A stretch of 64,000 nucleotides of DNA. Source: Trichostrongylus colubriformis. Lineage: Eukaryota > Nematoda > Chromadorea > Rhabditida > Trichostrongylidae. Shown here in pieces: positions 1 to 11,372 of this stretch. Each line of letters opens with the position of its first letter. Within the stretch, counting starts at the first letter, position 1. The notes below the pieces were generated by a model. That model searched no databases, had not been told where the DNA came from, and saw only the letters and a program-made list of their open reading frames with translations. Made by a program: the position numbers and the translations under genes. The DNA is taken from contig OZ022260.1 of assembly GCA_963978905.1 (NCBI GenBank), positions 15,613,725 to 15,677,724 on the forward strand. Reading direction: 5' to 3'.

Positions 1-612
1 TATGTTATCACACAAATCGTAGGCCTTATTTGCCACGTTGTTGTCATCATTACCACTGTCATTGCCAACAATCACGTCTGGGCTGAGCTGTTGGGTGGAG
101 CCGCGCTTGCTTCTTTGGATCTGTACGTTCCAGGAACCGACACCCACGTCTCGGTAAAAGTACAGCCTGCTGACTGTGTGTCAAACTATCTGGCCACGGC
201 AGGAGCTGTAACACCCCAATAATCCTGAAATGTGCCTTAAAAAAAAGAAGTTCTGGGTGAGCGATGTTCCAATAAGCCCTTTTTGCCCACGTTAAAACTT
301 CCCCCTCCCTGGACTTAGGCTAAAATTAACACCTTCGTCTTTCCACACAAAAAATCTGTCATTATCTGCTGTGGGAACAAAATAGTGGAAACGTCTTTCA
401 CACGTTGTTTTCTAACTTGCAACATAAACTCGAAATAGCGTCTCACCCCCCTCCCCCTGCCCCCTCGTTGCAGTAGCACTCTATTCTATTTTCTCACATT
501 TTGAACCCGACAAAGTTTTCTCTGCATGCTTTAGGGAATTGTGGAATTGTTTAACTTCACCAAGCAGACGTGGAAGACAGATTCAGTTACTGGCAAGTTC
601 ATTCCAACATGC

Positions 613-618
613 TTTATT
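613..618 (-). terminator. Poly(A) signal of TIL gene 1
   Basis: AATAAA on the minus strand, about 22 bases beyond the stop codon at 640. Paralog 2 has the same hexamer at 6754-6759, at the equivalent distance. Confidence 0.6.
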
Positions 619-639
619 TCGAAACGACACTGAACAAAA

Positions 640-1318
640 TTATTTGCAGTTTGGTCCAACAGGCACGCAGGTTGCCGAATAATCCATCTTATAGCCTTCT
701 ATGCACCAACATCCTCTTCTGCATGAGTCGTAAGGAAACCTGTCGTCATTGCAAAACTTTTTCATAGGCTTGCATCTAGGGTAGAATTTTTGATTCGGAC
801 CGCAATTATAACCTGGAAATGACGTCATCTTGAAGAGGACAATGGGTTGATTTTTAACTTCGAAAGTGATTTAAAATTTCAACTCTCGGCTTCGCTATCC
901 TTAACTGCTGACGATCCCCTTGCTACTAATGTTATGCAGTGTTCACACTTTAACAGGGCGCAGCAACATACTTGCATGAAAATTCGAAGGAGAAGGCGCA
1001 ATGTGGGCCAGAGGTGGAAACACGCGGCAGTACGAAGAACTGCTTAAAGGGCAGAATATTCTCAGTAAAACTCGTTCGTATTCCGAGTGTTAGGTTCCTA
1101 GAGGGTCTGATATCAGTTGTCGCGCCCCGGTCGGTCATTTAGAGGACTCACTGGCTGTGGTCAGGTTTGCTGCCCGGATCTTACGTGGTGCTGTCTGTTT
1201 TCCATTGCTCCTCTTTTGCCTATACTGGAATTATGCGTGGGGATCTTGTTGAGAACTTACCCCCATCACCAAGTGCAATGTCAATGATCAGCATGAGAAT
1301 GAACACCGTTTTCTGCAT
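640..1318 (-). CDS. Secreted TIL-domain serine protease inhibitor, paralog 1
   Basis: Two exons on the minus strand: 1318-1261 and 812-640 (donor GTAAGT, acceptor TTTCCAG, phase 1). The product is 76 residues. The first 17 form a signal peptide (MQKTVFILMLIIDIALG), followed by a short cysteine-rich domain with 8 Cys ending CVPVGPNCK. The spacing, with a C-W-C pair followed by an IEGY-type segment, matches the trypsin inhibitor-like (TIL, I8) fold used by hookworm anticoagulant and anti-elastase peptides. Against the usual ten-Cys pattern, Cys3 and Cys5 are missing; these are a disulfide pair in Ascaris inhibitors, so one whole bridge appears lost. The ATG lies 4 bases after TTTTCAG, a likely spliced-leader acceptor, which supports this start. 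AATAAA (minus strand, 613-618) follows the stop closely. Target protease unknown. Confidence 0.8.
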
Positions 1319-1849
1319 TTTCCTGAAAAGGCTGTAACATCGAAGCGTGTTAGCGATGTGAAGAAACAAACAATAAGGAGTTGAGATGGATTCATGTCTT
1401 CGGAGGTGTTCTCTGTGAAGCTGCGGTGCAGGATATTTTGTAGGGACCAAAGGCCCGACAAATGACTCAGGACCGAATTACATTCCAAGTATGACTGCTG
1501 CGAAAGAGTGCGGAACAGAAGCTTTCCTTCTGTCGCATCGCCGTGTGTTTTTCACGAGGGAATCCAATGCTCAGACTTCCATGGGCGTAGTACTCCACCT
1601 CCTCTGTTGCTCGCACTGCTCCCATATCTGCTGCTCACCTTGCTTGAACTCCGCTTCCAAAGACGTTAACTTCGAAGTGAATGCCGCAAGCAATCAAACA
1701 ATGCCACCACACTAGCTCTAGCGGCTTATATAGTGGACGTGTTTTGCAACGTGGACGGAAGCAATGATAGCACTATCTAAACTTCGACAGTGAAGTTCGA
1801 TAGTATGTAGATGTTGAAGGAATGAAGTCGTGTTCAGGTCTACGTTAGT

Positions 1850-2360
1850 CAGCGTTCATAGTTTCGGAATTTGCAAAATTACAGAATTGCAGAATTTGCG
1901 GAAAAGCATTAGATAGGTATCGATTGGGAAAACTGCGGAATCCGCAGAATTGTGGAAAGAAGGACAGATCCGTATCGATCGGGAGAATTGTGGAATTTGC
2001 GAAAATGCAGAATCGTGGACTTTGCGGAATCGTGGACTTTGCGGACTGAAGACACATCCGCTTCTTAGTTTCTGTAGTCCTCTCTTCTTTTCGTAGCATG
2101 GGATTCAATACGTATCTAATGATTTTCCGCAAATTCTACAATTCTGCATTTCCGCAAATTCCACAATTCTGTAGTTCCACAATCCCTCAGATTTCGCGAT
2201 TCCGCATTTTCCATTCCTTTCATTTCTCTCTTCGTCTCTTCGTAGCACAGAATTCGATACGTATATAATGCTTTTCCGCAAATTCCACCATTGTGCACTT
2301 CCACAATTCCGCGAATTCCGCAATTCTGCAATTCCGCAAATTCTAAAACTACCGATGATC
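1850..2360. repeat. Fold-back AT-rich short-motif repeat, copy 1
   Basis: The first half is built from degenerate runs of 'gcggaatttgtggaatt'-like words. The second half, after about 2095, carries the same words as reverse complement ('ccgcaaattccacaatt'). The outer ends also pair ('gcggaaaagcatta' near 1898 with 'taatgcttttccgc' near 2266). The whole can therefore fold into one long imperfect hairpin. Open frames across it are by-products of its short period. Confidence 0.75.
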
Positions 2361-2536
2361 TGATGGGGCAGAATCCACAAGGAAAGGTAATGGGAGCTTT
2401 ATAACATGAGACAAAAACTTTATTATTGGATGTCGGATTCAGAACTCGCGGCGGTCAAATTTGGGTCCAGGAGTCTTTGACGGATATCGTGATCTTAGAT
2501 TGAGAATGAAGATCTTATGATTTTATGGCTACAAAT

Positions 2537-2800
2537 TGATGGCCTTTTTTTATGCAACTGAGGGTGGTGGTGAGGGAAGGCAGTGGACAACTCATCTAGC
2601 CTGCCAGTCTGCGAAGCGGAATTTTCCGAACTGCTTACCTTTGGATTTTGACTTTTACGCAGTACTTTGCGTGCTATCTCTAGCAAATATGTACAACTCT
2701 TTTACTTCGGAAGATGAGAGGTACTTTTCTCTTGCAAGATTCCCCCCATCTTTTCAGCCCTGGAACTGGTAACCTTAATGTTTTCAAGTAGTTCAAATAG
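2537..2800 (+). repeat. 260-bp dispersed repeat (unit R1)
   Basis: Begins 'attgatggccttttt' and ends 'aatgttttcaagtag'. The same sequence occurs at 5350-5620, 9404-9660 and 12518-12745, so each copy of duplication A holds two of them about 2.8 kb apart. No terminal inverted repeats or target duplication could be fixed. Confidence 0.7.
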
Positions 2801-2804
2801 GTAT

Positions 2805-4320
2805 ATTTTTGAACTCAATGTTGTTGAACGGTGCGTTTTCGGCCAGCTGACGCTATCGCCGCCTCCACCCCAATCTCAGCTGATCATGCTTAACCATAGA
2901 TCTCTTTCAATCAGCTGAAACTAGACGACTACAGTGAGTCCTGTTTTCCATATTTTATTGAGATCAAAACCCTCCAACGCAACTGATTACAACTGCCTTT
3001 GACTTTGTTTCTCACCTAATTCCACTACTACAATTTCCACTATTATATGTACTTCGATTGGCAAGAGTACTGCACCTATGAAAAAAGTGATTTGTTCTTC
3101 CAGTGGGTAGTACCAAATAGAATCTCGGCCTTCGACAGGCCTGTCTTTGATACTCATCGTTCCATAACCCTCGTGTTCCACGAAGGTTAGCCTTGGCCAA
3201 TTGTGAAACATGAGAAACATGAAAATGGAGGTGCTATGTAGTGCAATAGAAGAGAGACGCCCAGAATGAAACGGTCAAAACCCGTCAAATAAGGCCCCTC
3301 TTACCACTGAGAATGTACCTTCGCTCGCGTCCTCTGCTTCAAGGCAAATGCCAGCCATCCATGAACGTTGCCCCCCGCCCCACCTCCACCGCCACACGGC
3401 CATTGGAATCCGTACATCCGAAATGCATCAAAACGAGACTGCGAGGAAAACCCCAAAACTGCATTTCCACGTGAGTAGATAATAAATTATATCGATAGGA
3501 AAGGTCCTCCCACCTCTGATTTCCTTCATTACCTATGACGATGCCTTCAAATGCTTATAAGCAACGGTTATGCTCCAATTAGGCTGTTGAGCAATTATTG
3601 GTCAGTCTATTCCCTCTCGGTTTAACAAACACGTTGAATGGTGATCATCTAAAATTGCCATTAATTTGATTTTTTTCGATCACTCAGTGTTTTGGGATAG
3701 ATAAGGGCATCCACGTCACCATTCGCCATAGGAGGGACACTGTTGACCTGACGAATTTAAACATCAGCGTAATGTGCTCGACAATAAAGCCAAAGACGTC
3801 AGAAGTGCGCATGACTACCAGGGCCCTCCCAGGTGTCGATAAAAATAGCCGCTTCAGTACGACCCCCCTCCTCCTCCTCCACGGGTTCCACATACGACCC
3901 CCTCCTCAATACTAGTAACTGTTGCTGAATTGTATAGTTGCAATGTGTTTTATTGCTATATATTCTTACTTGAAGCAAAAATATTTATTTCTCACTTTCT
4001 CATACGAGTTCGCTGCAAAATACCCTCCGCTCCTCATCTGCCTATTGAAAGTTCAGGTTCTAGCGCTTATCGCAGACCTCTGCAGGGACAATCCTCCCTT
4101 CCTTCCGGTCAAACACGAACCCCTACCCTGTGAATCCTCGACTCCCGGTGTACCCTCATGACAATCCCGGGAATCCTGTATCAACTTTTTATTCATAATT
4201 TTTTTCAATTCGCTCACTTTTCGAGAGCATATCTCAGTATAATTTTTGGGTGGGTCGCTTGATAATGAAAGCAGAGATGCAAAAGTTCTAGAAGAAAGGT
4301 ACAGAAACCGCTCGAATCAC
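2805..4320. other. Non-coding part of duplication A copy 1
   Basis: No exon with supporting splice sites was found here on either strand. The sequence holds T-rich and C-rich tracts (for example near 3858-3910), and the partner region 9665-11180 differs by many small indels that do not respect any reading frame. Confidence 0.5.
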
Positions 4321-4769
4321 TTAAACTTAGGCTGGCTATATTTGACGTCGGCTATTGCCGATATTAAATATAGCAGTAGAGCCCATGAGCGAAATTGGTG
4401 CTTCTTTTAGATACGCACCAATATCTCGAACTTCACATAGCCTAGCTGTCAATACCAAGTACGTACCGCATGAGAAAATGATTCCCTTCTTCACTACCAC
4501 ATATATATCGTATCCTGATCTGAAATGTAGAACGCTGTATAAAAAGACGCTCACCATTATTTGGATGCTAGGCAATTTAGCGGTCGATACATCGGCAACT
4601 GATATCAGAACATAATCAAAATATGTTCGCCCAACGGCATTATTTATCAGACGCTTTCACTGTAGCGGTCGTGCAGTAACACTCAATGGTGTACTGGATT
4701 TTTCCCAACCCACTTCCTGACGTCTCTTATGTGCTCTAAGCAGTCGTTGATTCAATTCATTACCTACCA

Positions 4770-5330
4770 TTAAGGTCCCCGTACCACATCCCACAACAAC
4801 TATGAGTTTGGACACTCCACTATTTGTTGAAAGAGAAAACGGATTTCGCGACGTTTGCTTTTTGATGCCCCTTATCTAATCTTATCAACCGTTATCAAGT
4901 TGGATCACCCACCATCAATGTCCCCGTCTTACTCCGCAAAACACCTGCGAGTATGAACACTCCATAATGCGAAAAGCGAAACAGGCTCGACGACTCCACC
5001 CCTTTTACGCCCTTATCGAATCTTATCAACCGTTATCAATGCGGCTCACCCACCATTAATGTCCTCGTCCTACCCCGCATAACACCTATGAGGGTCAACG
5101 TTATGGGATCAATGCGAAAGGCGAAACGACTTTGATGACATTCGCCTTCAGACGTTTCTTATCAGCCCTTATCAGTTGTTATCAGGACCGATCCCCCACC
5201 ATTAATGTCCCCTTGCCAACCCCCACATCACTTGCAAAAATCAAGGTTCAGCTTTGCTGCGACACGAGATATGAATTTCGTGACAAACAGACACACATAC
5301 GGACAGACGGACATACTTAGCGGGTTATGT
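4770..5330 (+). repeat. Degenerate tandem array, unit about 140 bp
   Basis: The phrase 'accattaaggtccccgt' and its variants recur near 4770, 4912, 5050 and 5197, each followed by a run ending in a 'tatgag'-like word. Copy 2 of the duplication keeps fewer units. The array ends in a segment 'gaatttcgtgacaaacagac', also seen near 63835 in inverted form, which suggests a dispersed repeat. Confidence 0.55.
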
Positions 5331-5349
5331 ATAGTAGAATGATTATCAA

Positions 5350-5620
5350 TTGATGGCCTTTTTCGTGAAGGCGGCACGACTGAGGTTGGAGGTGTGGAGG
5401 GGAGGCAGTGGACAACTCATCTAGCCTGCCAGTCTGCGAAGTGGAATTTTCGAAACTGCTTATCTTTGGATTTTGACATTTACGCACTACTTTGCGTGCT
5501 ATCTCTACTACATATGTACAACTCTTTTACTTCGGAAGATGAGAGGTAATGTTCTCTTGCAAGATTCCCCCCATCTTTTCAGCCCCGGAACTGGTAACCT
5601 CAATGTTTTCAAGTAGTAAA
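5350..5620 (+). repeat. 260-bp dispersed repeat (unit R1)
   Basis: Second copy within duplication A copy 1. Compared with 2537-2800 it has a different left stretch (a 'cgtgaaggcggcacgactgagg' type insertion in place of the tract of T). Confidence 0.7.
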
Positions 5621-6753
5621 GTTAGGTGTATTTTTGAACTCAATGCTGTTGAATGGTGCGTTTTCGGTCATTATGTTCGAAAATCATTACCACTTTGGCT
5701 CCTGTGTCCTCTGTAGCGCTCATTATATGTATGTAAATACGTATTTAATGTGTGCCTATGATAATTCTTAGCCTCCAGGTTGTGGTGGAAGCTAGGCAGC
5801 ATCTGTAGTCAGTCTGTAGTTCTGTAGTCAGTCTGTAGTCAACATACAACCACTAGATCCTCATTTTCTTTATTCCTCAACTTCAATTACTCTCTTTTTG
5901 CTGAAAATCAGGCTTTGGCTTTCGCGTCCAGTTATCCTTCGCATACTGTTGTGACTGCTATTTTACGGAAATCCATTTATACTTGTTCATAACCTGTAAA
6001 TCTTTAAATATTCGGAGCTCTAGTCGATTGTCTATGCTTTTCTGGAAACAACTCCATCGCTGAATACATCGTATCATGGAGAACTCTAGGATATCACTTA
6101 CTTGCTCTGTCAACGTCTCCTTCATCATTGGCATCTATGCCTTATCTTATGATGTCACACAAATCGTAGGCCTTATTTTCCACGTTATTGCCATCATTGC
6201 CACTGTCATTGCCAAGGTCACGTCTCGGGTGAGCTGTTGAGTGGAGCCGCGCTTGCTTCTTTGGATCTGTACGTTCCAGGAACCGACACCCACGTCTCGG
6301 TAAAAGTACAGCCTACTGACTGTGTGTCGAACTATCTGACCACGGCAGGAGCTGTAACACCCCAATAATCCTGAAATGTGCCTCTAAAAAAAGAAGTTCT
6401 GGGTAAGCAATGTTCCACTAAGCCCTTTTTGCATATGGAACTTGCTTCACCCACGTTGAAACTTCCCCCTCCCTGGACTTGGGCTAAGATTAACGCCCTC
6501 GTTTCTCCACACAAAAAAAACATGTCATTATCTGCTGTAGGAAAAAAGTAGTGGGAACGTCCTTCACACATTGTTTTCTGACTTGTAGCATAAACGCGGT
6601 ATCGCGTCTCACCCCCCCCCCCCCTTCTATCTTCTCACATTTTGAACCCGACAAAGTTTTCTCTGCATGCTTTAGGGAATTGTGGAATTGTTTAACTTCA
6701 CCAAGCAGACGTGTAAGACAGATTCAGTTACCGGCAAGTTCATTCCAACATGC

Positions 6754-6759
6754 TTTATT
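6754..6759 (-). terminator. Poly(A) signal of TIL gene 2
   Basis: AATAAA on the minus strand about 22 bases past the stop codon of the second TIL gene, matching the position in paralog 1. Confidence 0.6.
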
Positions 6760-6780
6760 TCGAAACGACACTGAACAAAA

Positions 6781-8191
6781 TTATTTGCAGTTTGGTCCAA
6801 CAGGCACGCAGGTTGCCGAATAATCCATCTTATAGCCTTCTATGCACCAGCATCCTCTATAGCATGATTCGGGAAAATAACTGTTGTCATTGCAAAACTT
6901 TTCCAAAGGTTTGCAGCTGTAGAATTTTTGATTCGGACCGCAATTATAACCTGAAAATGACGTCATCTTGAAGAGGATAATGGGTTGATTTTTAACTTTG
7001 AAGGTGATTTAAAATTTTAACTCTCGGCTTCGCACTCCTTAACTGCTGACGATCCCCTTGCTACTAATGTTATGCAGTGTTCACACTTTAAAGGCACCGG
7101 GAGGGGGGCAAGGGCGGAATAACTTTTACAAAAACAAAGGCGTCTGAAAACAAACATATGGGTTCGGTAGATACCATGTGTAACGAAACCGGCGTTGAAA
7201 AACGCGCCATAGGGCGCTGTTTGCCCCCAGGGCGCGCTTCCGTCCGAACTGCAAGCTTCCATGGCCGAGCCACGCTTCGTTCATTTCAAAGCTTGTCTTC
7301 GGCCTGATGTAACCTCATTTTTGAATTATTTCCTCTTTAGACTGTTTTCTAGTGACAAATTTTACTTGTTTACTTATGGATCTTCTTAATTGTGCATTTC
7401 TACACCTGAAAATCTCAGAAGGGTCAAATAAAGTGGGGGGGGGGGGGGGGGGAGACGCAACTTTGCGTCGACGTCGAAGCTCCTTTCCCTTACTAGGCTT
7501 AGGCTAAAATTGATACCCCCTCCTCCCACATTAAAAAGCATCTGTCACAGCATAGGTCTCATCTTCTTCAGCCTAACCCTTGGAAGGGAAAGAAGCTTTG
7601 ACGTGGGTGAGAATTTTGCGTCTTCCCCCCCCCCCCCCCGACTTTATTTGACCCGTAAGTACATCTAGAAACAATATAAGAAAGAACAAAGTAAGAACTA
7701 AAAGGAAAAAAGAAATCTATAATAGAACCATCTTCTTTTGGCACCATGCCAAGGCGTCAAATTGGCGAGTTTGTGCAATGGCGGCCACTCAAACTCGTCC
7801 ACACTACGTCTGTTCTACAGTAAGCCAAAATTACCCCTCCTGGTGTCTTTAACAGGGCGCAGTAACATGCTCTCATGAAAATTCGAAGGAGAAGGCGCGA
7901 TGTGGGGCAGAGGTGGAAACACGCGGCAGTACGAAGATTTGCTTAAAGGGCAGAATATTCTCAGTGAAACTCGTTCGTATTCCAATCAGTTGTCGCGCCC
8001 CGGTCGGTCATTTAGAGGACTCACTGGCTGTGGTCAGGTTTGCTGTCCGGATCTTACGTGGTGCTGTCTGTTTTTCATTGCTCCTCTTTTGCCTATACTG
8101 GAATTATGCGTGAGGATCTTGTTGAGAACTTACCCCCATCACCAAGTGCAATGTCAATGATCAGCATGAGAATGAACACCGTTTTCTGCAT
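6781..8191 (-). CDS. Secreted TIL-domain serine protease inhibitor, paralog 2
   Basis: Two exons on the minus strand: 8191-8134 and 6950-6781, joined in phase 1 (donor GTAAGT, acceptor TTTTCAG). The product is 75 residues. The signal-peptide exon is identical base for base to paralog 1, and the last 23 residues of the mature domain are identical, but the region between Cys1 and Cys6 differs. One residue is lost between Cys1 and Cys2, and the Cys4-Cys6 loop is replaced (NDNSYFPES instead of NDDRFPYDS). That loop carries the reactive bond in TIL inhibitors, so the two copies probably target different proteases. Eight Cys, as in paralog 1. The single intron has been enlarged by a 757-bp TTAA element (7092-7848), without damage to either splice site. 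A spliced-leader-like acceptor CTTTCAG sits 4 bases before the ATG. Confidence 0.8.
7092..7848 (-). mobile_element. TTAA-flanked (piggyBac-like) non-autonomous element, 757 bp
   Basis: Flanked by TTAA at 7088-7091 and 7849-7852. Copy 1 of the duplication has a single TTAA (949-952) at the same place, which proves an insertion with TTAA target duplication. The ends are imperfect inverted repeats (AGGCACCGGGAGG / AGACACCAGGAGG). The interior is the reverse complement of the element at 62475-63213. It holds a nested palindrome and long G and C homopolymers. No transposase. It sits in the intron of TIL gene 2. Confidence 0.85.
7417..7661. repeat. Nested palindromic segment within the TTAA element
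   Basis: Bounded by 'gggtcaaataaagt' and its inverse 'actttatttgaccc'. The arms continue through G-rich and C-rich runs (7435-7452 and about 7627-7640) and inner sequences 'cgacgtcgaagctcctttccc' / 'gggaaagaagctttgacg'. The same segment lies in the element at 62475-63213 (62668-62886). It is either an older MITE captured by the TTAA element or part of its core. Confidence 0.6.
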
Positions 8192-8699
8192 TTTCCTGAA
8201 AGGGCTGTAACATCGAAGGGTGTTAGCGATGTGAAGAAACAAACAATAAGGAGTCAGCTGGATTTGCATCTTCGGATGTGTTCTCTGTAGAGGTGCGGAG
8301 CAGGATATTTTGTAGGGACCATTCTCAAAGGACCCAGGACCGAATTACATTCCAAGTATGACTGCTGCGAAAGAGTGCGGAGCAGAAGCTTTCCTTCTGT
8401 CACATCGCCGTGCGGCTTCTTCACGAGGGGATTCAATGGTCAGAGCTCCATGGGCGTAGTACTCCACCTCCTCTGCTGCTCGCACTGCTCCCATATCTGC
8501 TGCTCACCTTGATTGAACTCCGCTTTCGGAGATGTTGACTTTGAAGTAAATGCCGCAAGCAATCAAACAATGCCACCACACTAGCTCTAGAACCATATAT
8601 AGTGGACGTGTTTTGCAACGTGGACGGAAGCAATGATAGCACTATCTAAACTTCGACAGTGAAGTTCGATAGTATGTAGATGTTGAAGGAATGAAGTCC

Positions 8700-9225
8700 T
8701 GTTCAGGTCTTCGTTAGTCAGCGTGCATAGTTTCGGAATTTGCAAAATTACAGAATTGCAGAATTTGCGGAAAAGCATTAGATAGGTATCGATAGGGAAA
8801 ACTGCGGAATCCGCAGAATTGTGGAAAGAAGGACAGATCCGTATCGATCGGGAGAATTGTGGAATTTGAGGAAATGCAGAATCGTGGACTTTGCGGAATC
8901 GTGGAATTTGCTGAAATGAAGACGCTTCCGCTTCTTAGTTTTTCTAATCCTCTCTTCTTTTCGTAGCGTGGGATTCAATACGTATCTAATGATTTTCCGC
9001 AAAATCTACAATTCTGCATTTCCGCAAATTCCACAATTCTGTAGTTCCACAATCCCGCAGATTCCGCAATTCCGCATTTTCCATTCCTTTCATTTCTCTC
9101 TTCGTCTCTTCGTAGCACAGAAATCGATACGTATATAATGCTTTTCCGCAAATTCCACAATTGTGCACTTCCACAATTCCGCGAATTCCACAATTCTGCA
9201 ATTCCGCAAATTCTAAAACTACCTA
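8700..9225. repeat. Fold-back AT-rich short-motif repeat, copy 2
   Basis: Counterpart of 1850-2360 within duplication A copy 2, with the same inverted arrangement around about 8965 and scattered substitutions. Confidence 0.75.
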
Positions 9226-9403
9226 TGATCTGATGGGGCAGAATCCACAAGGAAAGGTAATGGGAGCTTTATAACATGAGACAAAAACTTTATTATTGGA
9301 TGTCGGATTCAGAACTCGCGGCGGTCAAATTTGGGTCCAGGAGTCTTTGACGGATATCGTGATCTTAGATTGAGAATGAGGATCTTATGATTTTATTGGT
9401 ACA

Positions 9404-9660
9404 AATTGATGGCCTTTTTTTATGCAACTGAGGGTGGTGGTGAGGAAAGGCAGTGGACAACTCATCTAGCCTGCCAGTCTGCGAAGCGGAATTTTCCGAA
9501 CTGCTTACCTTTGGACTTTGACTTTTACGCAGTACTTCGCGTACTATCTCTAGTAGATATGTACAACTCTTTTACTCCGGGAGGTGAGAGGTACTTTTCT
9601 CTTGCAAGATTCCCCCATCTTTTCAGCCCTGGAACTGGTAACCTTAATGTTTTCAAGTAG
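9404..9660 (+). repeat. 260-bp dispersed repeat (unit R1)
   Basis: Counterpart of 2537-2800 in duplication A copy 2. Confidence 0.7.
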
Positions 9661-11372
9661 TTAAAATAGGTATATTTTTGAACTCAATGTTGTTGAACGG
9701 TGCCTTTTCGGCCAGCTGACGCTATCGCCGCCTCCACCCCAATCTCAGCTGATCATGCTTAACCATAGATCTCTTTCAATCAGCTGGAACTAGACGACTG
9801 AGGTGAGTCCTGTTTTCCATATTTTATTAAGATCAAAACCCTTTAACGCATTTGATTACAACTGTCTTTGACGTTGTTTCTCACCTAATTCCATTACTGC
9901 AATTTCCACCATTATATGTACTTCGATTGGCAAGTGTACTGCACCTATGGAAAAAAGCGATTTGTCCTTCCAGTGGGTAGTACCAAATGGTATCTCCGCC
10001 TTCGACAGGCCTGTCTTTGATACTCATCGTTCCATCCCTCGTATTCCACAATGTTAACCTTGGCCAATTGTTAAACATGAATATGGAGATGCTATGTAGT
10101 GCAATAGTAGAGAGAGTCAAGAATGAAACGGTCAGAACCCATCAAATAAGGCCCCTCCTACCACTGAGAATGTACCTTCGCTCGCGTCCTTTGCTTCAGG
10201 GCAAATGCCAGCCATCATGAACGTTGCCCCCCGCCCCACCTCCACCGCCACACGGCCATTGGAACGTACAGTTGAAATGTATCAAAAGTTATCGCAGGAA
10301 AACCCGAAAACCGCATTTCCATGCGAGTAGGCAATGGATTATCGATAGGAAAAATCCTCCCACTCCCGATTTCCTTCAGAGATGTCTTCAAATGCTCATG
10401 AGCAACGATTATGCTCCATGAGCACAATGAATTAGACTGTTGAACAATTTAGTCAGTCTATTCCCTCTCAGTTTAACACACACGTCGAATGCTGATCATC
10501 AAAAATAGCCATTACTTTGATTTTTTTCGATCACCCAGTGTTTGGGATAAGTCAGGACATCCATTCACCATTCGCGTTATTCATGAGAGAGAAACTAATG
10601 ACCTCACGAATTTAAACATCAGCACAATTTGCTCGACAATAAGGCCATACACGTCAGAAGTGCCCATGACTACCAGGGCACTCCCAGGTGTCGAGAAAAA
10701 TAGCCGCTTCAGTACGACCCCCCTCCCCCTCCTCTACGGGTACCACATACGACCCCCTCCACAATACCAGTAACTGCTGCCGGATTGTATAGTTGCAATG
10801 TTTTTTTTATTGCTATACATTTTAAATTGAAGCAAGGAGATATTTATTTCACATTTACTCATACGAGCTCGCTGCGATATACCCTCCGCTTCTCATCTGC
10901 CTATTGAAAGTTCAGATCCTAGCGCTTATCGCAGACCTCTGCAAGGACGATCCCCCTTCCTTCCGGTCAAATACGACCCCCTCCCCTGTGAATCCTCGAC
11001 TCCCGGTGTACCCTCATGACAACTTCGGCAAATCCTGTATCAACTTTTTATTCTTAATTTTTTTTTTCAATTCGTTCAATTTTCGAGAGCATTTTTCACG
11101 ATAATCTTGGGTGGGTTACATCGCTTGATAATGAAAACAGAGATGCAAAAGTTCTAGAAGAGAGATACAGAAACCGCTCGAATCACTTAAACTTAGGCTG
11201 GCTATATTTGACGTCGGCTATTGCCGATATTGAATATAGCAGTAGAGCCCATGAGCGAAATTGGTGCTTCTTTTAGATACGCACCAATATCTCGAACTTC
11301 ACATAGCCTAGCTGTCAATACCAAGTACGTACCGCATGAGAAAATGATTCCCTTGCTTTACTACCACACATA

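Larger units (their letters stand above)
1..6050 (+). repeat. Segmental duplication A, copy 1 (5' end outside window)
   Basis: This stretch is repeated in the same orientation at 6148-13168. The match runs from the first base to the stretch ending 'tatgcttttctggaaa' just before 6050. It contains one TIL inhibitor gene, a fold-back AT-rich repeat (about 1850-2360) and two copies of a roughly 260-bp repeat. It lacks the two transposons present in copy 2, so it shows their empty sites: TTAA at 949-952, and the TA within 'cacatatatcgt' near 4500. Divergence is uneven: about 4300-4870 is almost identical to its partner, while other parts carry many substitutions and indels. Confidence 0.93.

Noticed and set aside
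7434..7453. Poly-G run as a functional G-quadruplex site
   Set aside because: It lies in a non-autonomous transposon, and the partner element has only short G runs. Slippage or a sequencing limit is more likely.
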